The notes under the pieces: model-generated
Told to the model about the DNA's origin: nothing
Seen by the model: the letters and a program-made list of their open reading frames with translations, nothing else
Database searches by the model: none
Source: Actinospica sp035493475
GTDB lineage: Bacteria; Actinomycetota; Actinomycetes; Streptomycetales; Catenulisporaceae
Reading direction: 5' to 3'
DNA: 64,000 nucleotides
NCBI GenBank assembly: GCA_035493475.1
Contig: DATJIF010000175.1
Span: forward strand, 101,785 to 165,784
In this document: piece after piece, positions 30,812 through 37,130 of the stretch
Numbering within the stretch: the stretch's first letter is position 1
Layout of the letters: each line of letters begins with the position of its first letter
Translations under genes and position numbers: made by a program

Positions 30812-31402
30812 ATGGATGCCACGGCCCTGGCCGACCGGACGGCGGCCTTCCTGCTCGGGACGCGCGGTCCGGGAACCGCCGAACCGCCGCCGCTCTGGGA
30901 CGCGCTGGCCGCGGCCGGCGTCCGGGCCGTGGCCGTCCGCCCGGCGGCGGACGAGGAGTACGTGTTCGAACAGTTCGGCCTCGGCGGCCGGACGCCCGTC
31001 GAGCGGCGGCTGAGCTCGATGGACGCGGCTGACTACGACGCGCTCGTGCTGGCCGGCGGTCAGGACGAGGACGAGCCGCTCTTCCGGGAGCCCGAGGCGA
31101 TCCGGCTGGCCACGGAGTTCTTCCTGGCCGGCAAGCCGATCGCGGCGCTGGACCGCGGCCCCGCCCTGCTGGTGCGGGCCGGGCTGGTCGACGAGCGGAT
31201 GCTCACCTCTTGGCCCGGGCTCGCCGGAGCGATCAGCGCGGCCGGCGGGATCTGGCACGACTGCCCGGTCGTGGTGTGCCGCAACGGCCCGAACGTGCTG
31301 GTGACCGGGCGCGGCTCGGCGGACGTAGCGGAGTTCTGGGCCGCGGCGGCCGAGCAGATCGCATGCTCGCCGAGGCGGTCGGACGATGCCCGCGCTCGCT
31401 GA
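30812..31402 (+). CDS. DJ-1/PfpI-fold protein lacking the catalytic Cys-His
   Basis: 196 residues, paralogous to the DJ-1 protein at 12107: the segments DAADYDALVLAGGQ, FFLAGKPIAALDRGPALLVRAGLV, LTSWPGL and NGPNVLVTGRGSADVAEFW align one to one. The nucleophile elbow AICHAPW has become ALDRGPA, so Cys146-His147 correspond to Asp114-Arg115, and the acidic GAEESE segment reads GPGTAE. Catalysis by the usual mechanism is therefore not expected. A binding or regulatory role, perhaps with the active paralogue, is possible. Overlaps the MgtC gene by 17 bases. Confidence 0.82.
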   Translation: MDATALADRTAAFLLGTRGPGTAEPPPLWDALAAAGVRAVAVRPAADEEYVFEQFGLGGRTPVERRLSSMDAADYDALVLAGGQDEDEPLFREPEAIRLATEFFLAGKPIAALDRGPALLVRAGLVDERMLTSWPGLAGAISAAGGIWHDCPVVVCRNGPNVLVTGRGSADVAEFWAAAAEQIACSPRRSDDARAR

Positions 31403-31874
31403 GGGCATCGCCCAGTCGCGCGGCGAGGGCTGGGCCCAGATTGGGCAGTTCGGTCTCGCCGTGCTGCTGTCCGGCCTGATCGGGCTTGAGCGCGAGTGGC
31501 GGCAGAAGAGCGCGGGGCTGCGTACGCACACCGTGGTCGGCGTCGGTTCCGCGCTGTTCATGCTGGTGAGCAAGTACGGGTTCGGCGACGTCGTGCATCA
31601 GGGCACGATCCAACTCGACCCCTCCCGGATGGCCGCGCAGATCGTGTCCGGCCTCGGATTCATCGGCGCGGGCGTGATCTTCACGCACCGCGGCTCGGTG
31701 CGCGGCCTGACGACGGCGGCCGCCTTGTGGCTGACCGCGGCGGTCGGCGCGGCGTGTGCGGCGGGCCTGCCGATCCTCGCCGCACTGGCCACCGCCGTCT
31801 ACCTCATCCTGACTTTCACCAAGCCCCTGACCAAGAAGATCGCCGACCACGTGGACGACGAGAACGACGATTGA
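31386..31874 (+). CDS. MgtC/SapB family membrane protein
   Basis: 162 residues. LAVLLSGLIGLEREWRQKSAGLRTHTVVGVGSALFMLVS and QIVSGLGFIGAGVIFTHRGSVRGLTTAAALWLTAAVG are the MgtC N-terminal-domain signatures, including the conserved ERE and GLRTH. The C-terminal soluble ACT-like domain of enteric MgtC is absent. The family is linked to Mg limitation and envelope stress; the biochemical role is unsettled. The start lies inside the end of the preceding gene. Confidence 0.9.
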   Translation: MPALAEGIAQSRGEGWAQIGQFGLAVLLSGLIGLEREWRQKSAGLRTHTVVGVGSALFMLVSKYGFGDVVHQGTIQLDPSRMAAQIVSGLGFIGAGVIFTHRGSVRGLTTAAALWLTAAVGAACAAGLPILAALATAVYLILTFTKPLTKKIADHVDDENDD

Positions 31875-31890
31875 AGACGGGTACCTGCTG

Positions 31891-33417
31891 ATGGCTACCG
31901 CTGTACGAGAGACCGAACGGAAGTACGCCGCGCCCCCCGGCACGCCGATGCCGGACCTTCGAGGTCTGCCCGACGTGGCCTCGCAGACCGACTCCGGCCA
32001 GGTGGAGCTCGCGGCGACCTATCACGACACCGCCGGCTTCGACCTGCTGCGGGCCGGGATCACGCTGCGTCGGCGCACCGGGGGATCGGACGCCGGCTGG
32101 CATCTCAAGATCCCGGTCGGTCCGGACAGCCGCACGGAACTGCGTCTCCCGCTCGGCGACGAACGTCCCCCGGACGAGTTCACCCGGCTGCTCACGGCGC
32201 GGCTGCTCGGCCGCCCGCTGCGCCCGGTCGCGACGATCACCACGACGAGGCACGTCACGACGCTCGCCGACAAGCAGGGCGAGCCGCTCGCCGAGGTCGC
32301 GTTCGACCGGGTCATCGCCGAGAGTTCGGGCCGTACCGCGTCACTGACCCGCTGGGATGAAGTAGAGGTCGAGCTCGCGGACCGCGCCGAGGACCGGACG
32401 CACCTGCTCAAGGCCGCGGATCGCAGCCTGCGCCACGCCGGTCTGAGTCGGGCGCGGCGGCGCACCAAACTGGAGGAGGCGCTCGCGCAGTCGCTGCCCG
32501 AACCGCCGCCGGAGGTCGAGCTCACGTCGAAGTCGAGTGGACGCGAGGTTCTGGCGGCCTATCTCCGTGCGCAGTTCGAGGAACTCCGTACCCAGGATTT
32601 ACGGGTGCGCCGCGACGAACCGGACTCAGTGCATCAGATGCGGGTGGCCGCGCGGCGCATGCGGGGCGCGCTCCAGGAGTACGGGCGGCTGCTGCGACCC
32701 GGCAAGGCCGACCGCGTCATCAGCGAGCTGCGATGGCTCGGCCGCGAACTCGGCGGCCCGCGCGACGTCGAAGTGCTCTGCGAACTCCTGCTCTCGCAAC
32801 TCGACGAGGTGCCCGGCGAATCGGTCCTGGGGCTCGTCCAGGCGCGCATCGCCGGACATTACTCGTCGGTCCAGGCGTCTGGCACGACCGACCTGCGCGC
32901 GGCGCTCGACTCCGTGCGCTACGTGGAGCTCCTCACCACGCTTGAGTCGTTCGTCGAACTCCCACCGACCAGTGCGCAGGCATCCCGGCGCGCGACCGAC
33001 GTGATGCCCGCCCTGCTCAACCGCTCCCGGCGACGCGTGAACCGCCGGATGCGCCGCGCCCTAGCCGCCCCGCCCGGAACCAAGCGGGACAACGCCCTGC
33101 ACGAGGCGCGCAAGTCCGCCAAGCGTGCCCGATACGCGGCCGAGGTCGTCTCGCCGGTGAGCGGGAAGAAGGCGCGGAAGACCGCCAAGTCCTTCAAGCG
33201 CCTGCAATCCGCGCTCGGCGACCACCACGACGCCGTCGTCGCGGCTGGAGAGCTGCGGCAGTTGGCACTCCGGGCCTACGCGGACGGGGAGAACGCCTTC
33301 ACGTACGGGCTGCTGTTCGAGCGGCAGGCCGGACGCGCCGCGGAGTTCGAGAAGCGCGGACGCCACGCGTGGCAGCAGTCTCGCCGCTCGAAGCGGACCG
33401 CCTGGATGCGCGGCTGA
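31891..33417 (+). CDS. CYTH-CHAD domain protein
   Basis: 508 residues. N-terminal CYTH domain (about 1-205): ETERKYAAP with the ExExK-like start, TYHDTAGFDLLRAGITLRRRTGG, GWHLKIPVG, and EVEVELADR. C-terminal CHAD domain (about 215-505): SVHQMRVAARRMRGALQEY, RLGREL-like region and LHEARKSAKRARYAAEVVS, rich in conserved His and basic residues. CYTH domains hydrolyse triphosphates and CHAD domains bind polyphosphate, so a polyphosphate-related role is likely. Sixth gene of the hemerythrin operon. Confidence 0.92.
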   Translation: MATAVRETERKYAAPPGTPMPDLRGLPDVASQTDSGQVELAATYHDTAGFDLLRAGITLRRRTGGSDAGWHLKIPVGPDSRTELRLPLGDERPPDEFTRLLTARLLGRPLRPVATITTTRHVTTLADKQGEPLAEVAFDRVIAESSGRTASLTRWDEVEVELADRAEDRTHLLKAADRSLRHAGLSRARRRTKLEEALAQSLPEPPPEVELTSKSSGREVLAAYLRAQFEELRTQDLRVRRDEPDSVHQMRVAARRMRGALQEYGRLLRPGKADRVISELRWLGRELGGPRDVEVLCELLLSQLDEVPGESVLGLVQARIAGHYSSVQASGTTDLRAALDSVRYVELLTTLESFVELPPTSAQASRRATDVMPALLNRSRRRVNRRMRRALAAPPGTKRDNALHEARKSAKRARYAAEVVSPVSGKKARKTAKSFKRLQSALGDHHDAVVAAGELRQLALRAYADGENAFTYGLLFERQAGRAAEFEKRGRHAWQQSRRSKRTAWMRG

Positions 33418-33449
33418 GAATCAACCGGACACGAATCAAGGAGACAGTC

Positions 33450-33746
33450 ATGACGAACCGGCCCGACCCCGATGCGTTCGATCCCTTCCGGACCACCGAC
33501 CCGGAGACCGCGGCGCGGGACGTGCCTGCGGACGAGTTCGACCCCTTCCGGATCACGGATCCGCCGACCGCCGTGCGGGACATGAACCAGGCCGAGTTCG
33601 ACCCCTTCTGGAACGGACGCACCGGCGACACGCGCTGCCCCGAGTGCGGCACCGGAACGCCGACCGGCCACGGCGTCGCCCCGTCGAACCAGCGGCCGTG
33701 GATCCGCTACTCGTGTGGCCACGTGGTCGCGGGCCGGAAGGTCTGA
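33450..33746 (+). CDS. FDPF-repeat protein with C-terminal zinc-ribbon-like motif
   Basis: 98 residues, ATG 33450 after AAGGAGA. Three copies of an acidic-aromatic repeat: DAFDPFRTTDPETAARDV, DEFDPFRITDPPTAVRDM and AEFDPFWNG. The C-terminus has CPECGTGTPTGHG and YSCGHVVAG, which could hold a zinc ion with three Cys and a His. I know of no named family with this layout. Short FDPF-type repeats often serve as docking sites. Its last 40 bases overlap, tail to tail, the acyltransferase gene on the other strand. Confidence 0.65.
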   Translation: MTNRPDPDAFDPFRTTDPETAARDVPADEFDPFRITDPPTAVRDMNQAEFDPFWNGRTGDTRCPECGTGTPTGHGVAPSNQRPWIRYSCGHVVAGRKV

Positions 33747-34747
33747 GGGCGAGCTGGTTCGGGGCGGTGATCGTCGAGCCAGGTGTCGATGCGTGCCCAC
33801 TGTTCGTGCAGCCAGGCTTGGCGCGCGTCCTCTTCGGCGGGGACCTGCGGCACTGGCACGGTCCACCAGGTCAGGTGCAGTGGTTCTTCGAGCGGTACGG
33901 CGCGCCAGGTCTCGGCGACGGTTTCGAGGTGGTCGAGGCCGGTGTGCGCGACGAAGACGATGCTCGCGGTGGCTGGGGCGGCGTCGATGGCGGCGAATAC
34001 GCCTGAGGGGTGCGGGGGCAGGACGTGGTCGAGCGATTCGGCGACGGACAGGGCACTGCGGTCGCGGCGTCGGCGTAGGCGGCGGATGAGTCTTCCGCGA
34101 CGGTTGGCCGTGAAGTTTCCGCCCTCCGGGAAGACCAGCAGCGCGTCGTGCGGGCCGAGTGACGCGGCGAGTTCCGTGATGCAGCGGGTTGCCTCGGCGC
34201 GGGCCGGTTCGCCGCTGCCGACGAAGCAGTTCGGTAGGCGGCCGAGCAGCACATCGATGAACGGGTCGAGGCGCAGCGTCTGCTTGGCGACGATGCGCGG
34301 ACGGCGGCCGGTGGCGAGCAAGCCGTAGGCCAGCAGGAACGAGTCCCCGGGGCCGGCGTGTCGGCTGAAGACGAGCAGCGGCCCTTCGGGGAGTGCGAGA
34401 CCTTCTTCGGGTGCTGCGATCCGCAGTCGGAAGGCCCGCTGGGAGGTGCGGAAGAGCGTCGACAGCAGGCGCCTCAGCAGTGCGTAATGCGGCTCCGGTT
34501 CGGATCGGCGCAGTCGCAGCGCGCCGTAGAGCCCGATGACCTCCGCGGCGAGATAAGTGCCCGCGAACGCGGCGAAGCGGGCCGTGCGAGTGTGACCGCT
34601 CTGCCGGCCGTGGATCAGCAGGCTGAGAACGTCGAGGAGTGCGGCGAGGGGCAGTAGCGCGAACGCGGCGGCGTAGAGAATCGCGAGGACAGTGCACGTA
34701 CACACGCGTCGGATCACGGTGTGCCGCAACAGAAACTCGGGCATCAT
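33707..34747 (-). CDS. PlsC-type lysophospholipid acyltransferase
   Basis: 346 residues. Two N-terminal hydrophobic segments (about 14-42 and 58-75), then the acyltransferase block: FSRHAGPGDSFLLAYG has the HX4D catalytic motif, and LLVFPEGGNFT the FPEG glycerophosphate-binding motif. It should acylate a lysophospholipid or related alcohol at the membrane. ATG 34747 overlaps the patatin stop (ATGATG arrangement), so it is made with that lipase: one cleaves, the other re-acylates. Confidence 0.88.
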   Translation of the reverse strand: MMPEFLLRHTVIRRVCTCTVLAILYAAAFALLPLAALLDVLSLLIHGRQSGHTRTARFAAFAGTYLAAEVIGLYGALRLRRSEPEPHYALLRRLLSTLFRTSQRAFRLRIAAPEEGLALPEGPLLVFSRHAGPGDSFLLAYGLLATGRRPRIVAKQTLRLDPFIDVLLGRLPNCFVGSGEPARAEATRCITELAASLGPHDALLVFPEGGNFTANRRGRLIRRLRRRRDRSALSVAESLDHVLPPHPSGVFAAIDAAPATASIVFVAHTGLDHLETVAETWRAVPLEEPLHLTWWTVPVPQVPAEEDARQAWLHEQWARIDTWLDDHRPEPARPQTFRPATTWPHE

Positions 34748-35592
34748 GGCCGCGCCGAACGCAGATACGTGGTGCATGCGCTGTGGGCACGCTCGATGAG
34801 GTCGTGGGTGCGCGAGTGGTCTCGGTAGCGCAGATAGCTGCCGATGCCGGTCGACTCGCCGGGCACCCGGCCGCTCGGCAGCATGTGCGCGACCACGCCG
34901 GAGGGCAGTTCGGTCAGGGCGCGGGCGAGTCGGTGGCGGCGGGAGATCTCGAAGGCGACGGCCGCCACCTCCCACGGCTGACGCGGCACGGTCAGCGTCT
35001 GCTCCACGCGTCCGACGTGCAGCACGAAGATCCGCCTCGCGCCGAGTTCCACGGCCCGGCCGAGCGGCACGCTGTCGACTAGCCCGCCGTCGAGGTAGTG
35101 CTCGCCGTCGATCTCCACGGGCGGCAGCAGGCCGGGAACCGCGCAGGAGGCCAGTACCGCCCGCGCGGCCGGGCCGTGGCCGAACCATGTCTCCGCGGCA
35201 CGTTCGATGCACGCGGCCACGCACTCGAAGCGCAGCGGCAGCTCCTCGATCCGCGACGTGCCCAGCGAATCGTCGAGCAACTGCCGCAGCGGCTCGTTCG
35301 AGTGCAGATGGGTGCGGGTGCGCATGGCCGTGCCGAGTCGGCTGAGTAGGGAACCCTCGAACACGCCGCGCGCGTCGAGTTCGGTCCAGACCTTCTCCAG
35401 CTTAGCCACGGCCTCCAGACCCGGGTCCGCCGCGAACACCGAGCCGTTGATCGCGCCGACCGACGTGCCGAGCACCAGGTCCGGCACGATGTCGGCCTCC
35501 AGCAGGGCGCGCAGCATACCCACCTCGCACGCACCGAGCACCCCGCCGCCGCCCAGCACGAACGCCGTGTGCACCGGTCCGCCGCCGGTCAT
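34744..35592 (-). CDS. Patatin-like phospholipase
   Basis: 282 residues. AFVLGGGGVLGACEVGML is the oxyanion-hole glycine loop, LGTSVGAINGSVFA contains the nucleophile Ser in GxSxG, and YLDGGLVDSVPLGRAVELG holds the catalytic Asp in DGG. The family hydrolyses acyl chains from phospholipids. ATG 35592 overlaps the kinase stop (ATGA), which makes control by that kinase an attractive but unproven idea. Confidence 0.92.
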   Translation of the reverse strand: MTGGGPVHTAFVLGGGGVLGACEVGMLRALLEADIVPDLVLGTSVGAINGSVFAADPGLEAVAKLEKVWTELDARGVFEGSLLSRLGTAMRTRTHLHSNEPLRQLLDDSLGTSRIEELPLRFECVAACIERAAETWFGHGPAARAVLASCAVPGLLPPVEIDGEHYLDGGLVDSVPLGRAVELGARRIFVLHVGRVEQTLTVPRQPWEVAAVAFEISRRHRLARALTELPSGVVAHMLPSGRVPGESTGIGSYLRYRDHSRTHDLIERAHSACTTYLRSARP

Positions 35593-36911
35593 GGTCCGCC
35601 GTGCTTTCCGTGATGCTTGCCCTTCGGCGCGCCGGGTCCGGCAGGGGCGGCCGGGGGCGCCGCGGGAGACGGGGCCCGGGTGGCGCTGATCGCGATCGCG
35701 CCCGTGCTTGTGACGGTACTCGGCCCCGTACTCGATGCGGATGGGACCGCCCAGGCCGAGGAAGTGTGGCCGGTCGGGTTCGGCGTCGCGCGGCTCCCGT
35801 CGGTCTGCGTCGCCAGCGGGACTGCGATCGAGACGGCCAGCACGGTGCTGACCGCGGCGAAGGAGGCGGCCAGTCGTGCGCGCCGACGTGGCCGATGGAT
35901 GATGAGCGTCTCGCCCTCGCCGCCCTCGCCGCCCTCGCCGACCGCTCTGACCTCTCCGCCTTCTCCGACCGCGCCGATCTCTCCGCCTTTTCCGACCGCC
36001 GCGTCGGTTGACGGTGCTCCGATCGCCCGGAACGCGTCGGCCACTTCGCGGGCGGTCGGGCGATCGTCCGGATCCTTGCGCAGGCAGGCCTGGTAGAGCG
36101 CGTCGATTCCGTCGTGGCCGGGGCCGGTCGGCGGCAGCACCGGCGGATCGGCGAGCAGGTGCGCCATCCCCAGCGCGGGCATTTCCCGACCGGGATACGG
36201 CGCGTGTCCGCTCAGGCACCAGTAGAGCAGGCAGCCGAGTGCGTACACGTCGGATGCCGGTCGCGCCCCGTGTCCGCGCCACTGCTCCGGCGCCATGCAC
36301 GCGGGCGTGCCGATCACCAGTTGCCCGGTGAGGTCGGTGTCCGTCGAGCAGCGTGAGATCCCGAAATCGAGCAGCACCGCGCCGCGTGGCGCGAGCATGA
36401 CGTTGCCCGGCTTCACGTCGCGGTGCACCACGCCCGAACCGTGCGTCGTGGCCAGCGCGTCGGCCACCTGGCCGCATACGGTGAGCGCTTCGTGCGGCGT
36501 CAGCGGCCCGCGCTTGAGCCGCGTGCTCAGGCTCTCGCCGTCGAGGAGTTCGGTGACCAGGAACGGATGCGTGGCCCCGTCCTCCTCGACGGCCTCAGCG
36601 AAGTCGAACACGCTGGTGATCAGCGGATGGTCCAGCGTCGCGAGCAACCGCGCCTCACGTTCGAGCCGCTCGCGCTCGTGCCCGCCCTGGGTCGTGCTCC
36701 CGGACAGCACCTTCACTGCGACCGCGCGCCCGAGCGACTCGTCCCGCGCGGCCCACACGTGCGCGCTGCCGCCCGAGCCGAGCGGACGTTCCAGCCGGTA
36801 GCGCCCCGCGATCAGCCCGCCGCGCTCCCAGGCGAACCGCGGTCCACCCGGGAGCACCGCCTCGTCACCGGTGCGCGACACGGCGCAGCTTGCGGGCGAA
36901 CCGGTGCGCAC
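35589..36911 (-). CDS. Transmembrane Ser/Thr protein kinase
   Basis: 440 residues. Kinase domain about 33-300: YRLERPLGSGGSAHVWAARD, VAVKVL, VVHRDVKPGNVML, LLDFGISRC, and MAPEQWRGHG. An acidic Gly-rich spacer with VGEGGE repeats (about 303-325) leads to basic RPRRRARLA, one membrane helix (about 342-362) and a short Thr/Ser/Pro-rich outside tail ending KGKHHGKHGG. Such a tail is too short for PASTA repeats. GTG 36911 has GGAGA at the right distance and starts inside the CsbD-like gene. Last codons overlap patatin. Confidence 0.9.
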   Translation of the reverse strand: MRTGSPASCAVSRTGDEAVLPGGPRFAWERGGLIAGRYRLERPLGSGGSAHVWAARDESLGRAVAVKVLSGSTTQGGHERERLEREARLLATLDHPLITSVFDFAEAVEEDGATHPFLVTELLDGESLSTRLKRGPLTPHEALTVCGQVADALATTHGSGVVHRDVKPGNVMLAPRGAVLLDFGISRCSTDTDLTGQLVIGTPACMAPEQWRGHGARPASDVYALGCLLYWCLSGHAPYPGREMPALGMAHLLADPPVLPPTGPGHDGIDALYQACLRKDPDDRPTAREVADAFRAIGAPSTDAAVGKGGEIGAVGEGGEVRAVGEGGEGGEGETLIIHRPRRRARLAASFAAVSTVLAVSIAVPLATQTDGSRATPNPTGHTSSAWAVPSASSTGPSTVTSTGAIAISATRAPSPAAPPAAPAGPGAPKGKHHGKHGGP

Positions 36912-37050
36912 TCGCCCGGGTCTCCCCGCGCGCCTGGACCATCTCGCCGCGTGCCTCCGTCCCCCGCCGGCCGGTGATCCGTCCCTTGATCGTCAGCGCC
37001 CGTCCCTTCGCCAGGTCCGCGAACCGACGCGTCATCCCGGTCATGTTCAT
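36865..37050 (-). CDS. CsbD-like stress peptide
   Basis: 61 residues. The segment LAKGRALTIKGRITGRRGTEARGEMVQARGET has the CsbD pattern (AKGKxKExxGKxTGNxxLExEGKxxQAKGxx), but with Arg in place of many Lys. CsbD proteins are general-stress proteins of unknown mechanism. ATG 37050 is preceded by AAAGGAG and by a GCAT-15-GGGCAT promoter candidate. First gene of the kinase-patatin-acyltransferase operon. Confidence 0.7.
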   Translation of the reverse strand: MNMTGMTRRFADLAKGRALTIKGRITGRRGTEARGEMVQARGETRASAHRFARKLRRVAHR

Positions 37051-37080
37051 GATCGTGGTCTCCTTTCCGGAAGCCACGAG

Positions 37081-37105
37081 ATGCCCTCCCTCGGCCGTTT
37101 CATGC
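37081..37105 (-). promoter_or_regulatory. SigB-type promoter candidate for CsbD-kinase operon
   Basis: Minus strand: GCAT (37105-37102), 15 bases, GGGCAT (37086-37081), 30 bases before ATG 37050. Confidence 0.42.
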
Positions 37106-37130
37106 GCGCCGCGCTCCGGACGGCGTGTGG

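Noticed and set aside
35900..36010. Tandem GC-rich repeat in the kinase gene as a CRISPR or minisatellite
   Set aside because: It encodes an in-frame acidic Gly-rich linker (VGEGGE units); repeats are imperfect and there are no spacers.
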